Of a stretch of 43,068 bases of DNA, positions 27,483 through 38,250 are shown in pieces. Each line of letters begins with the position of its first letter. Position 1 is the first letter of the stretch. The translations under genes and the position numbers were made by a program. Below the pieces are notes generated by a model. That model had not been told where the DNA came from and made no database searches. It was given only the letters and a program-made list of their open reading frames with translations. The DNA comes from Bacteroides sp. (GTDB taxonomy: Bacteria; Bacteroidota; Bacteroidia; Bacteroidales; GCA-2748055). Where the stretch lies: assembly GCA_011056635.1 (NCBI GenBank), contig DSEO01000377.1, forward strand, positions 1-43,068. Reading direction: 5' to 3'.

Positions 27483-29633
27483 ATGGATAAACCACAAGTT
27501 ATTAAGGAGACCATTGACCTCGGTGATGGTCGTTCCATCAGTATAGAGACCGGAGTGCTGGCCAAACAGGCCGACGGCGCAGTAGTTGTGAAAATGGGTG
27601 CCACCATGTTACTCGCCACTGTGGTGAGTGCCAGGGAAGCAAAGGAAGATGTTGATTTTATGCCGCTTTCGGTTGATTACAAGGAAAAATACGCTTCCCT
27701 GGGTCGCATACCCGGAGGATTTTTAAAACGTGAAGCAAGACCTTCAGATTATGAGGTGCTGGTGTCCAGGCTGGTGGACAGAGCGCTCCGACCCTTGTTC
27801 CCTGATGACTACCACGCGGAAACATTTGTCAATGTGACGCTTATGTCGGCAGAAATCGACACACCGCCGGATTCTCTTGCCGGTCTGGCTGCTTCGACTG
27901 CCCTGGCGGTTTCCGACATTCCCTTCCACGGTCCGATCGCCGAAGCCCGCGTTGCACGTGTCAATGGTAAATTTGTGATCAATCCATCATTCAGTCAGAT
28001 AAAAGTGGCTGACCTGGACATCATCGTGGGGGCGACAAGGGAAAATATCCTGATGGTGGAAGGTGAAATGAACGAAGTCCAGGAGGCTGATATGCTGGAA
28101 GCGATCAAGTTTGCCCATGAGGCCATCAAACCCATGTGTGATGCACAGATTGCCCTTGCGGAAAAGGCAGGGAAGAAGGAAAAAAGAGAATACAGCCACG
28201 AGGTGACCGATGAGGATCTGAGGAAGCGGATCAAAGATGAGTTATATGATGAAGTTTACAAAATAGCCACATCCAGGATCGCAGACAAACAGAAGAGAAG
28301 CGAGGCTTTCAAACAGGTGAAAGAAGATTTCATCGTCAGGCTCCGGGATGAGGCCGGTGAAGATGGTGAAGTGAATGAAATGCTGGTGGACAAGTACTAC
28401 CATGAGGTGGAAAAAGAGGCGGTCCGAAGTGTCATCCTAGACAAGAAATTCCGGCTGGACGGCCGTAAAACAGATGAGATCAGACCCATCTGGTGCGAAG
28501 TGGATTATCTGCCCGCCGCACACGGTTCGGCGCTATTTACCAGGGGCGAAACCCAATCCCTGACCACTGTCACCCTGGGCACCCGGCTTGATGAAAAAAT
28601 TATCGATGATGTGCTGAAAAAGGGCACGGAAAAGTTTGTGCTTCACTACAATTTCCCGCCTTTCTCAACCGGAGATGCAAAACCTTACAGGGGAGTGGGC
28701 CGAAGGGAAGTGGGGCATGGGAACCTTGCCCACAGGGCCCTGAAAAGGATGCTTCCGTCCGAAGATGAGAATCCATATGCGATCCGGATTGTTTCCGATA
28801 TCCTGGAGTCAAATGGTTCATCCTCCATGGCCACGGTGTGCGCAGGCACCCTGGCACTGATGGATTCAGGTGTGCAGATCAAAAAGCCCGTATCCGGAAT
28901 TGCCATGGGACTGATTACCGATCAGGATTCCGGCAAATTTGCTGTCCTTTCGGATATTCTGGGGGACGAAGATCACCTGGGCGACATGGACTTCAAAGTG
29001 GCGGGTACCCGTGACGGGGTTACCGCCACCCAGATGGATATCAAGGTGGAAGGGCTCTCCTATGAGGTGCTTTCACAGGCACTGGAGCAGGCCAGAGCCG
29101 GAAGGCTCCATATCCTGGATGTGATGAGTGAAACCATCGCGAAACCCAATCCCGATTACAAACCCCATACACCCCGGATCGAAAGGATCGAGATCCCCAA
29201 GGATATGATCGGCGCAGTGATCGGACCGGGTGGAAAGGTGATCCAGGAAATCCAGTCAACAACCAACAGTACCATTACCATCGAAGAGATTGATAACGTC
29301 GGACTGGTGGATGTGTTTGCAGTGGATAAAGCTTCCATCGACGCAGCCATGGACAGGATCAGGAAGATCATTGCCATTCCGGAACAGGGAACGGTGTACA
29401 GGGGCAAAGTGAAAACAATTACACCCTACGGCGCATTCGTGGAGATTCTTCCCGGAAAAGACGGGTTGCTCCATATTTCTGAAATTGAATGGAGAAGGCT
29501 GGAGAAAGTGGAGGAAGTGCTGAAGGAAGGAGACGAATTGGATGTGAAACTGATCGCCATCGATGAAAAGAACGGGAAACTCAAATTATCCCGGAAAGTG
29601 CTCCTGCCCAAACCCGAGAAAGAGAGCAGGTAA
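27483..29633 (+). CDS. pnp: Polyribonucleotide nucleotidyltransferase
   Basis: Two RNase PH domains, KH ([21 protein letters not shown]), S1 ([35 protein letters not shown]). Start moved to ATG 27483. Confidence 0.98.
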   Translation: MDKPQVIKETIDLGDGRSISIETGVLAKQADGAVVVKMGATMLLATVVSAREAKEDVDFMPLSVDYKEKYASLGRIPGGFLKREARPSDYEVLVSRLVDRALRPLFPDDYHAETFVNVTLMSAEIDTPPDSLAGLAASTALAVSDIPFHGPIAEARVARVNGKFVINPSFSQIKVADLDIIVGATRENILMVEGEMNEVQEADMLEAIKFAHEAIKPMCDAQIALAEKAGKKEKREYSHEVTDEDLRKRIKDELYDEVYKIATSRIADKQKRSEAFKQVKEDFIVRLRDEAGEDGEVNEMLVDKYYHEVEKEAVRSVILDKKFRLDGRKTDEIRPIWCEVDYLPAAHGSALFTRGETQSLTTVTLGTRLDEKIIDDVLKKGTEKFVLHYNFPPFSTGDAKPYRGVGRREVGHGNLAHRALKRMLPSEDENPYAIRIVSDILESNGSSSMATVCAGTLALMDSGVQIKKPVSGIAMGLITDQDSGKFAVLSDILGDEDHLGDMDFKVAGTRDGVTATQMDIKVEGLSYEVLSQALEQARAGRLHILDVMSETIAKPNPDYKPHTPRIERIEIPKDMIGAVIGPGGKVIQEIQSTTNSTITIEEIDNVGLVDVFAVDKASIDAAMDRIRKIIAIPEQGTVYRGKVKTITPYGAFVEILPGKDGLLHISEIEWRRLEKVEEVLKEGDELDVKLIAIDEKNGKLKLSRKVLLPKPEKESR

Positions 29634-29666
29634 CAAAGTCTAAATTTTCTATCAATACAACTTGTT

Positions 29667-31781
29667 ATGAAGCAATTCGTAATTATCATTTTATTTCTTT
29701 CAGTCATGAGCTGCACGCAGCGACAAACTTTTGTTTATCCTGAAACGGCCAAAGTGGATACGGTGGACAATTACTTCGGTACCGCGGTCCCCGACCCCTA
29801 CAGGTGGCTGGAGGATGACAGGTCCGCCGAAACCGAAGCCTGGGTGAAGGCCCAGAACGAAGTCACATTTGCCTACCTTGACAGGATCCCATTCCGCAAC
29901 GAATTAAAGGAACGGATGACAGAGATCTGGGACTATCCCAAAATGGGATTGCCCGGCAGGGAGGGATCATACTATTTCTACAGCTATAACACGGGGCTCC
30001 AGAACCAGGATGTCATCTTCATTAAGAAGAGACTGGACGCAGAAGGAAAAGTATTCCTTGATCCGAATACATTTTCTGAGGACGGGACCGTGGCCCTTTC
30101 CGGATTCAGCGTGTCCAACGATACAAAATATGTGGTTTACGGGATCTCAAAAGCGGGATCCGACTGGAGGGAGTTTTTCGTGAAGGAAATTGTATCAGGC
30201 AGGGAGCTCGACGACCACCTTCAATGGATCAAATCTTCAGGCATGGCCTGGTTCGGGGATGGCTTCTTCTACAGCCGCTTTGATGAACCGGCAGAAGGGA
30301 ATGAACTGAAAGGGGAAAACCTGAATTCCAGGGTACTCTACCACCGCGTCGGAACCGGGCAAGCTGAGGATGTTCTGATTTACAAGGATGACCTGTACCC
30401 TGACCGCAGCTTCAGTATGGGAGTCACCGAAGACGAACGGTATATGATCCTGTATGTGACTGAAAGTACCAGTGGAAATGCCATTGCTTTCAGGAAGGCG
30501 GGACTGGCCAGCACGCCTTTTCACTGGCTGGACAAAGGTTTTGAGTACGATTATCACGTGATCGGGAACCAGGGAAGTGGGTTGTATGTACGGACCAACT
30601 ACCAGGCTCCACGTTACAAACTGGTCAGAATCGACCTGAACCGCCCGGAAAAGGAGCACTGGGTGGATATTATTCCCGAACATGAGCGCAATGTGCTGGA
30701 ATCCGTCAGACTTGCAGGAGGCAGGATCATTGCCGTTCACCTCCAGGATGCATACAATGTGGCCCATCTGTACGATCTTGACGGAACAATGCTCCACCAG
30801 CTTGAACTGCCCGGAATCGGTTCCATTAACGGGATCAGTGCAAAGATGAAAAATGACACTGCATTTTACAGTTACTCTTCATTTAATCAACCGCCCTCCA
30901 TATTCCTGTATGATATCAAAAATAACCGCTCAGAATGCTATTTTAAGCCCGAGGTGGATTTTGATACAGACGCATTTGAGACAAAGCAGGTGTTTTATTC
31001 CAGCAAGGACGGAACAAAGATCCCCATGTTCATTGTACACAAGAAGGGCCTTGAACTGAACGGGGACAATCCGACCCTCCTCTACGGTTATGGCGGTTTC
31101 AACATTACTTACACCCCCTCCTTCAGCACCACACGTGCTGTCTGGCTTGAAAAAGGCGGCGTCTTTGCCCTGGCCAATATCAGGGGCGGAGGCACATACG
31201 GAGAAGAATGGCACAAAGCGGGAACTTTGCTTCAGAAACAGACTGTATTTGATGACTTCATCGCCGCTGCTGAGTACCTCATAGACACTGATTACACTTC
31301 AAACAAGCGGCTTGCCATTTATGGCGGGTCCAACGGAGGACTGCTGATCGGCGCCGTAATCAACCAGAGACCCGATCTGTTTGCAGTGGCTGTCCCCATG
31401 GTCGGTGTCATGGATATGCTGCGCTTCCATAAATTCACGATCGGGCGTTACTGGACCATCGATTACGGGTCCTCCGATGACCCCGGGCAATTCCAGTACC
31501 TGTATGCCTACTCCCCGCTTCATAATATCTCCGCGGAAAAAGAATACCCGGCTGTGCTGGTCACCACGGGCGATCATGATGACAGGGTGGTGCCCGCCCA
31601 TTCCTTCAAGTACATCGCAACCCTGCAGGAAAAATATCAGGGAGATAAACCTGTAATGATCCGCATCAACACCGATGCAGGGCATGGTGCAGGGAAACCC
31701 ACATCAAAACTGATCGAGGAGTATGCCGATGTATGGTCCTTCATCTTTTATAACATGGACTATACACCGGAATTTAATTAA
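29667..31781 (+). CDS. S9A prolyl oligopeptidase family lipoprotein
   Basis: Lipobox VMSC; YGGSNGGLLIGA nucleophile, DHDDRVVP Asp, DAGHGAGKP His. Confidence 0.93.
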   Translation: MKQFVIIILFLSVMSCTQRQTFVYPETAKVDTVDNYFGTAVPDPYRWLEDDRSAETEAWVKAQNEVTFAYLDRIPFRNELKERMTEIWDYPKMGLPGREGSYYFYSYNTGLQNQDVIFIKKRLDAEGKVFLDPNTFSEDGTVALSGFSVSNDTKYVVYGISKAGSDWREFFVKEIVSGRELDDHLQWIKSSGMAWFGDGFFYSRFDEPAEGNELKGENLNSRVLYHRVGTGQAEDVLIYKDDLYPDRSFSMGVTEDERYMILYVTESTSGNAIAFRKAGLASTPFHWLDKGFEYDYHVIGNQGSGLYVRTNYQAPRYKLVRIDLNRPEKEHWVDIIPEHERNVLESVRLAGGRIIAVHLQDAYNVAHLYDLDGTMLHQLELPGIGSINGISAKMKNDTAFYSYSSFNQPPSIFLYDIKNNRSECYFKPEVDFDTDAFETKQVFYSSKDGTKIPMFIVHKKGLELNGDNPTLLYGYGGFNITYTPSFSTTRAVWLEKGGVFALANIRGGGTYGEEWHKAGTLLQKQTVFDDFIAAAEYLIDTDYTSNKRLAIYGGSNGGLLIGAVINQRPDLFAVAVPMVGVMDMLRFHKFTIGRYWTIDYGSSDDPGQFQYLYAYSPLHNISAEKEYPAVLVTTGDHDDRVVPAHSFKYIATLQEKYQGDKPVMIRINTDAGHGAGKPTSKLIEEYADVWSFIFYNMDYTPEFN

Positions 31782-31800
31782 TCCATAGACAAATACAGTG

Positions 31801-31843
31801 AAAAAACCTGGCGGATCTGACGGGGATGTCGCCAGGTTTTTTT
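31801..31843 (+). terminator. Rho-independent terminator
   Basis: AAACCTGGCG-N13-TCGCCAGGTTTTTTTA-type hairpin. Confidence 0.8.
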
Positions 31844-31877
31844 ATTTTAAGGGTCCCACCGGATATTCTTTATATTA

Positions 31878-32513
31878 TTGAAATACGATTATTTGGTTAT
31901 AGAGGGAAACATCGGGGCAGGAAAAACCACCCTGGCTGTCAAACTGGCTCAAGAAACGGGCAGCAGGCTGGTGCTTGAGCAATTCAGTGACAATCCGTTT
32001 CTGGCCAGGTTCTACGATGATCCTGAAAGGTATGCTTTCCAGCTTGAGCTCTCTTTCCTTTCGGAGCGGTACCAGCAAATCAAAAATGAGCTGGGATATC
32101 CCGAACTTTTCAAAGAAGGGGTGATCAGCGATTATTACCTGGCCAAATCATTCATCTTCAGTAAACACAACCTGAAGACCGATGAAATGAAGCTTTTCGA
32201 AAAACTATTCGCCATCATTCAACAGCAGATCCGGAGACCGGACCTGTATGTGTATCTGCATGTTTCCGTGGAAAAACTCCTGGAGAACATCAGAAACAGG
32301 GGAAGACCTTATGAGCAACAAATCAGACCCGAATATTTGCAGGAGGTTCAGGCAGGCTATTTCGGATTCTTTAAATCCAGTCCTGACCTGAAGATCCTGG
32401 TTGTTGATACGACGAATCTTGACTTCGCAAACAATGAATCGGATTATCAGCAGATCAGAAAACTGATCCTTGAAGGAGAATACAGAACCGGTATGAATAT
32501 GCTAATTTTGTAA
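31878..32513 (+). CDS. Deoxynucleoside kinase
   Basis: YLVIEGNIGAGKTTLAVKLAQ P-loop, dNK-family RNRGRPYEQ. TTG start. Confidence 0.88.
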   Translation: MKYDYLVIEGNIGAGKTTLAVKLAQETGSRLVLEQFSDNPFLARFYDDPERYAFQLELSFLSERYQQIKNELGYPELFKEGVISDYYLAKSFIFSKHNLKTDEMKLFEKLFAIIQQQIRRPDLYVYLHVSVEKLLENIRNRGRPYEQQIRPEYLQEVQAGYFGFFKSSPDLKILVVDTTNLDFANNESDYQQIRKLILEGEYRTGMNMLIL

Positions 32514-32631
32514 CAATTATAGGCTTAACACGTATATTTCTTTAATTTTATAAAAAACATTATTAAGTTTGTACTTGAGAAAAGAAACGATCCTCTGTAA
32601 TAATACATACTAAACAAATATCCAGAATGCT

Positions 32632-34350
32632 ATGAAAAACCTCAAAATCCTTGCGATTTTCATAATCGCAGCAGCAGTGCTCAGTAGTTGCGGCGGCCTG
32701 AACAAAATGGTCAAAGAGGCCGACCTCGTTAGCTACCAGGTAACCCCTGAAGTACTTGAAATGCACGGTGGAGTGGTGGATGTGACGCTGGACGTCAACT
32801 TCCCTGCCAAGTATTTCAATAAAAAAGCCGTTGTTACGCTAACCCCCGTGCTCAGGTATAAAAACGGGGAAAAAGAATTGAATTCACTTGTCCTCCAGGG
32901 AGAGGATGTCACCCAAAACAACAAGGTGATCAGTTATGACAATGGCGGGAAAGCCAGTATTTCAAACAAATTCAAGTTTGAAGACGAGATGCTGAGGTCT
33001 GAACTCTACTGTGACGTGAGTGCTGAGATGAAGGGGAAAACGGCGAAAATAGGAGACGTGAAGCTGGCGGACGGCATCATAGCCACATCCCAGCTGGTCA
33101 GCGTGGATCCCAAAGTTTTGATGTTCCAGGATAAATTTGAAAGGATCTTGCCTGAATCGTATGAGACCGATATCAAATATGTGATCAACAGGGCTGATGT
33201 CCGGAGCTCCGAGATCACCAAAGATGAGGTGAAGCAATTGAATGAAGTCCTCAAACAGACGCAGGAGAATGAACGTCTTGAGCTGAAAGAACTGGAAATT
33301 TCAGCCTATGCTTCCCCTGACGGACCGGTGGATCTCAACACCAACCTGGCAGCCCAGCGTAAGACCTCGGCAGACCGGTACCTGTCCGGCCAGATGAAGA
33401 GAGCAAACGTGGAAGTAGCTGATGAACTGATGAGCATGATGACCACACCGGAAGACTGGGAAGGATTCAAGAAGTTAATGGAAGAATCCAATATCCAGGA
33501 TAAAGAAATGATACTGAGGGTGCTCAGCATGCATTCCGACCCTGTGGTGCGCGAGCAGGAAATCAAAAACCTTTCTGCGGCATTTGAGGTGATTAAAGAT
33601 GAGATCCTGCCAAAACTCAGAAGATCCAAGTTCACGGTGAAAATGGAACATATCGGGTGGAGCGATGAGGAACTGAAGGACCTCTGGACCAGCAATCCTG
33701 ATACACTGAAACTCGAGGAACTGCTGTATGCGGCCACTCTCTTTGACAACAACGAAACCAAACTGGCCATCTACAAGAAAACTGCCAATGCGTTCCCGCA
33801 ATGTGCCCGCGCACACAGCAACATGGGTGCCGTACTCTACAAAATGGGGGATCTGAACGAAGCCGAAAAAGCATTCAAAGATGCCAAGGGGATCATGGAC
33901 CATGACATCCTGAATAACAACCTTGGGGCCATTGCCCTTAAGAATGGTGATCTCGAGGCTGCCAAAGAAGCTTTCACCGCCTCACTGGGTGCGGGGGAAA
34001 AGGTGAACTACAACCTGGGTATCGTCAACATCATGGAAGGTAATTATGATGCAGCGCTCAATAATTTCGGAAGCGAACCTTCATTCAATGCAGCGCTTGC
34101 CAAATATCTGAAGGGCGACGACGACGGTGCTTGGAGGACTGCAGCCAATATTTCCGATGATAACCCTCATCGCTATTATCTGCTTGCCGTGATTGCAGCC
34201 AACCAGGATAAGCCTGAGGTCGCTGTTGAAAACCTGAAACTGGCCATTGAGAAATCCGAGTCCCCCGGGATGCTGATTGAACGCATCATGAATGATGTTG
34301 AATTTGCCAAGATCAAGAATCTGGATGCCTTCAAGGCCATCCTTCAGTAA
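32632..34350 (+). CDS. TPR lipoprotein with embedded OmpA-like motif
   Basis: Lipobox VLSSC; ISAYASPDGPVDLNTNLAAQRKTSADRYL; C-terminal TPR repeats. Confidence 0.75.
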   Translation: MKNLKILAIFIIAAAVLSSCGGLNKMVKEADLVSYQVTPEVLEMHGGVVDVTLDVNFPAKYFNKKAVVTLTPVLRYKNGEKELNSLVLQGEDVTQNNKVISYDNGGKASISNKFKFEDEMLRSELYCDVSAEMKGKTAKIGDVKLADGIIATSQLVSVDPKVLMFQDKFERILPESYETDIKYVINRADVRSSEITKDEVKQLNEVLKQTQENERLELKELEISAYASPDGPVDLNTNLAAQRKTSADRYLSGQMKRANVEVADELMSMMTTPEDWEGFKKLMEESNIQDKEMILRVLSMHSDPVVREQEIKNLSAAFEVIKDEILPKLRRSKFTVKMEHIGWSDEELKDLWTSNPDTLKLEELLYAATLFDNNETKLAIYKKTANAFPQCARAHSNMGAVLYKMGDLNEAEKAFKDAKGIMDHDILNNNLGAIALKNGDLEAAKEAFTASLGAGEKVNYNLGIVNIMEGNYDAALNNFGSEPSFNAALAKYLKGDDDGAWRTAANISDDNPHRYYLLAVIAANQDKPEVAVENLKLAIEKSESPGMLIERIMNDVEFAKIKNLDAFKAILQ

Positions 34351-34375
34351 AATGCATTCATCAAACCCAATCATA

Positions 34376-34407
34376 AAAGCCGTCTCTTACCGGGACGGCT
34401 TTTTCTT
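34376..34407. terminator. Bidirectional rho-independent terminator
   Basis: AAAGCCGTC-tcttaccgg-GACGGCTTTTTC. Confidence 0.75.
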
Positions 34408-34444
34408 TTGTTCCTCGTGAAGCATCACGGTAGGAAAGACGAGG

Positions 34445-34975
34445 TCAGAGGGACATTTGCCTGAATATTTCCCAGATAACGATCCCGGCTGCCACGGCTA
34501 TATTCAATGAATGCTTCGTGCCATACTGCGGAATTTCAATGCAACGGTCGCTGATGTCCACCACATGCTGATCCACACCCCGGATCTCATGCCCGAATAT
34601 AACTGCATACTTTTGAGAAGGTGATGCCATCAGTTGTTCCAGGGAATCCCCGTCTTCCACCTGTTCAACGGCCAGGATCTGATACCCTTTCTTTTTCAGA
34701 TCAGCCACGGCATCCAGGGTATGCTCCCAGTAGGACCATGGTACAGTCTCCGTGGCCCCCAGTGCAGTCTTGTGTATCTCCCTGTGGGGCGGAGTGGCAG
34801 TAATGCCGCACAGCCGGATTCCCTCCAGCAGGAATGCGTCTGCGGTCCGGAATACGGACCCTATATTATTCTGGCTGCGGATATTATCCAGTACCACGGT
34901 GACCGGCAGTTTTTCCGCCCTTTTGTATTCTTCCACCGTCAACCGGTCAAGCTCTTCATTTAAAAGCTTTCTCAT
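34445..34975 (-). CDS. TrmH/SpoU family RNA 2'-O-methyltransferase
   Basis: VVLDNIRSQNNIGSVFRTADAF, VIFGHEIRGVDQHVVD, IPQYGTKHSLNIAVAAGIVIWEI. Confidence 0.93.
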   Translation of the reverse strand: MRKLLNEELDRLTVEEYKRAEKLPVTVVLDNIRSQNNIGSVFRTADAFLLEGIRLCGITATPPHREIHKTALGATETVPWSYWEHTLDAVADLKKKGYQILAVEQVEDGDSLEQLMASPSQKYAVIFGHEIRGVDQHVVDISDRCIEIPQYGTKHSLNIAVAAGIVIWEIFRQMSL

Positions 34976-35065
34976 GGCATTTGATTTTCCGTGAATTTAC
35001 TGATTTTCTTATTTTCAGATTGAGAACATCAAAAACCTTTTATCTTTACAAAAACCGAAATCTTT

Positions 35066-35107
35066 CGACTAACGACTCTCGACTAACGACTCTCGACTAA
35101 CGACTAG
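35066..35107. repeat. Six-copy heptamer tandem repeat CGACTNN in the sucC 5' leader
   Basis: CGACTAA CGACTCT CGACTAA CGACTCT CGACTAA CGACTAG; also readable as about 3 x 14 bp. Confidence 0.9.
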
Positions 35108-35109
35108 CT

Positions 35110-36300
35110 ATGAATATCCACGAATTCCAGGGAAAGCAGATATTGAAAACGTTCGGGGTGGCAGTCCCCGCAGGAGAAATTGCCCTGACACCCGGAGAGG
35201 CTTATGAAGCGGCCAGAAGAATTGCATCGGAAACCCGGGCGGAAACATGGGCGGTTAAAGCGCAGATCCATGCAGGGGGCAGGGGAAAGGGAGGCGGTGT
35301 AAAAATTGCAAGATCCCTTGAGGAAGTGAAAGAGCATGCCGGATCGATCCTGGGAATGAACCTGATAACCCACCAGACAGGCCCGAAGGGCAAAAAGGTG
35401 AACAAAGTGCTGATAGAACAGGGCATTTATTATCCCGGAGAAACCGAACCCGGGGAATTTTATATGAGTGTACTCCTGAACAGGGAATCGGGGAAGAATA
35501 CCATCATGTATTCCACTGAAGGCGGGATGGATATAGAAACCGTGGCTGAGAAAACCCCGGAACTGCTCTTCCGCGAGGAGATCGAAACGGCAACAGGGAT
35601 CTTGCCTTTCCAGGCAAGAAGGATCGCCTTTAATCTGGGACTGGAAGGGAAGGCCTTCAGGGAAATGGTGAAATTTGTCTCAGCGCTGTATCGTGCCTAT
35701 GATCAATCGGACGCATCACTGCTTGAAATAAATCCCGTATTCAAAACCTCCGACAACCGGATCATTGCCGCAGATGCCAAAGTAAATCTGGATGACAATG
35801 CGCTCTTCCGCCATCCCGAATATGAGGTTATGAGGGACCTCAGCGAAGAGGATCCCGTTGAGATCGAGGCCGGCAAACATAACCTGAACTTCATCAAGCT
35901 CGATGGAAATGTGGGATGCATGGTGAATGGTGCCGGACTTGCCATGGCCACCATGGATATCATCAAGCATTCCGGAGGGAAACCGGCCAATTTCCTGGAT
36001 GTGGGTGGTACGGCCAATGCCCGGACGGTTGAAGCAGGATTCAGGATCATTCTTCAGGATCCCAATGTGAAAGCGATCCTGATCAATATTTTCGGGGGTA
36101 TCGTCAGATGCGACCGGGTGGCCGAAGGAGTGGTGGAAGCATACAGGACCATCGGACAGATCGATATTCCGGTGATCGTAAGGTTGCAGGGAACAAACGC
36201 TGAAGAAGCCAAGGTCCTTATCGATCATTCAGGCCTCCGGGTACATTCGGCTATTACCCTGGGGGAAGCCGCAGAAAAGGTCAGGGAGCTTGTGAATTAA
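35110..36300 (+). CDS. sucC: ADP-forming succinate-CoA ligase subunit beta
   Basis: MNIHEFQGKQILKTFGVAVP, ATP-grasp, NVGCMVNGAGLAMATMDIIKHSGGKPANFLDVGG, ILINIFGGIVRCD. Confidence 0.95.
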   Translation: MNIHEFQGKQILKTFGVAVPAGEIALTPGEAYEAARRIASETRAETWAVKAQIHAGGRGKGGGVKIARSLEEVKEHAGSILGMNLITHQTGPKGKKVNKVLIEQGIYYPGETEPGEFYMSVLLNRESGKNTIMYSTEGGMDIETVAEKTPELLFREEIETATGILPFQARRIAFNLGLEGKAFREMVKFVSALYRAYDQSDASLLEINPVFKTSDNRIIAADAKVNLDDNALFRHPEYEVMRDLSEEDPVEIEAGKHNLNFIKLDGNVGCMVNGAGLAMATMDIIKHSGGKPANFLDVGGTANARTVEAGFRIILQDPNVKAILINIFGGIVRCDRVAEGVVEAYRTIGQIDIPVIVRLQGTNAEEAKVLIDHSGLRVHSAITLGEAAEKVRELVN

Positions 36301-37127
36301 ATGAGTTTCCTGCGTTTTAAAGCGCTTTCCATCTGTTTTTGCAACAGGAAGGCCTGTTCGCGTGCAGCCTTTTCAAATTTTTCCGTCACATCGGCATAGA
36401 TGATCGACCGGCTTGCATTGACCAGCAGTCCGCACCGGTCATTCATACCATATTCCGAGACTTCATCAAGTGCTCCACCCTGGATTCCGATCCCCGGCAC
36501 CAGGAGGAAATGTTCGGGGATCATCCTTCTGATGCGCTTCAGTTCATCACTCCTGGTAGCCCCCACCACATACATGATGTTGTTCACCGTTCCCCATTTG
36601 GAAGTGGTTGAAATAACCTGTTCGAACAGAAGCCCGTCCCCTGCTATTTCCAGTTGCTGGAAATCTTTGGAACCTTCGTTTGATGTGAGCGCCAAAATTA
36701 CAGCCCATTTTCCCTGGATCTCCAGAAAAGGGGAAATGCTGTCGTATCCCATGTAAGGTGAAAGGGTAATCGCATCACAGTCGAGGGTCCTGAAATACGC
36801 ACTGGCATACATCCTGGAAGTATTCCCGATATCTCCCCGCTTGGCATCGGCGATAATGAAAATGTCAGGATACTGTTTGCGAATGTAGGTGACGGTCATC
36901 TCCAGGCTCATATATCCCGCGGCTCCCATGTTCTCGTAAAATGCGAGGTTGGGCTTGTACGCCACCGCCAGGTCCCCGGTGGCATCAATGATGTGCCTGT
37001 TGAATTCAAATATGGGGTATTCCGTTTCAAGCAGCACCCTGGGGATCTTGTTGTAATCTGTATCGAGACCGATGCACAGGAAGCTTTTTTTTCGCTGGAT
37101 GCTCCGGAATAATTCTTCGGCGTTCAT
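36297..37127 (-). CDS. pyrF: Orotidine 5'-phosphate decarboxylase
   Basis: FLCIGLDTDYNKIP, FIIADAKRGDIGNTSRMYA, LLVPGIGIQGG. Start set at ATG 37127. Confidence 0.93.
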   Translation of the reverse strand: MNAEELFRSIQRKKSFLCIGLDTDYNKIPRVLLETEYPIFEFNRHIIDATGDLAVAYKPNLAFYENMGAAGYMSLEMTVTYIRKQYPDIFIIADAKRGDIGNTSRMYASAYFRTLDCDAITLSPYMGYDSISPFLEIQGKWAVILALTSNEGSKDFQQLEIAGDGLLFEQVISTTSKWGTVNNIMYVVGATRSDELKRIRRMIPEHFLLVPGIGIQGGALDEVSEYGMNDRCGLLVNASRSIIYADVTEKFEKAAREQAFLLQKQMESALKRRKLI

Positions 37128-37143
37128 GGTTGAATAATTTTTT

Positions 37144-38229
37144 TCAAAGACCACTTTCCTTCAACCGCTCTGCGTTCTCGGCCATCTGGAGTTTCTCGAT
37201 CATATCCTGAAGATCCCCGTTCATGATGGCCTGCAGGTTATACATTGTCAGGTTGATCCGGTGGTCCGTCACCCTCCCCTGCGGATAATTGTACGTCCTG
37301 ATCTTGGCTGACCTGTCACCCGTCGAAACCATGGTTTTTCTTTTCGAGGAAATTTTATCAATGCGCTTCTGGTATTCCAGGTTGTACAACCTGGTCCGCA
37401 ACTCCTTCATGGCTTTGTCCAGGTTTTTCAGTTGTGATTTCTCATCCTGACATGTAACCACAATTCCCGTGGGAATATGGGTAAGCCTGATGGCTGAATA
37501 GGTGGTATTCACGGATTGTCCGCCGGGACCTGAAGAGCAGTAAGTGTCCTTCCTGATATCTGACTGTTTCACTTCCACCTCAAAATCTTCCGCTTCGGGA
37601 AGCACTGCCACCGTGGCTGCTGAGGTATGTATCCGCCCCTGTGTTTCTGTCTGGGGAACGCGCTGTACCCTGTGCACTCCCGACTCATACTTCATGATCC
37701 CGTATACGCCTTCACCGTTTACAGTCATAATGATCTCCTTAAAACCACCCACGGTGCCTTCCGTAAAACTTGTGGTCGAAGCCTTCCATCCCCTGGATTC
37801 AAAAAACTTTGTATACATCCTGTAGAGATCCCCGGCAAAAATACTGGCTTCGTCCCCTCCTGTACCTGCCCTGATCTCCACAATTGCATTCTTATTATCT
37901 TCAGGATCTTCCGGCAAAAGAAGCATCTTGATCTCTCCTTCCATCAAGGCCTGCTTTTCCAGCAGGATCTCCAGTTCCTCCTTGGCCATATCCCTGAGTT
38001 CTTCATCATTTTCTTCTGTCAGGATCTCACGTGCACTGGAGATATTGCTGACCAGATTGCTGTATTGGTCATAGGCTTCAACCACCGGCTGCAGCTGCTT
38101 ATATTCCCTGTTCAGCTTCACGTAACGATCCATGTCAGCGGTCACATCCGGATCATTGATCATCTGTCCGAGCTCATCGAACCGGGTCTTTACTCCCCGT
38201 AAACGCTCCAATATCATATTCTCACTCAT
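37144..38229 (-). CDS. prfA: Peptide chain release factor 1
   Basis: EIRAGTGGDEASIFAGDLYRMY, CSSGPGGQSVNTTYSAIRLTHIPTGIVV (GGQ motif). Confidence 0.96.
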   Translation of the reverse strand: MSENMILERLRGVKTRFDELGQMINDPDVTADMDRYVKLNREYKQLQPVVEAYDQYSNLVSNISSAREILTEENDEELRDMAKEELEILLEKQALMEGEIKMLLLPEDPEDNKNAIVEIRAGTGGDEASIFAGDLYRMYTKFFESRGWKASTTSFTEGTVGGFKEIIMTVNGEGVYGIMKYESGVHRVQRVPQTETQGRIHTSAATVAVLPEAEDFEVEVKQSDIRKDTYCSSGPGGQSVNTTYSAIRLTHIPTGIVVTCQDEKSQLKNLDKAMKELRTRLYNLEYQKRIDKISSKRKTMVSTGDRSAKIRTYNYPQGRVTDHRINLTMYNLQAIMNGDLQDMIEKLQMAENAERLKESGL

Positions 38230-38250
38230 CTGATGGATCGATTTATCCGG

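Noticed and set aside
35066-35107. Tandem repeat considered as a CRISPR array
   Set aside because: Heptamer units with no spacers; a simple tandem repeat.
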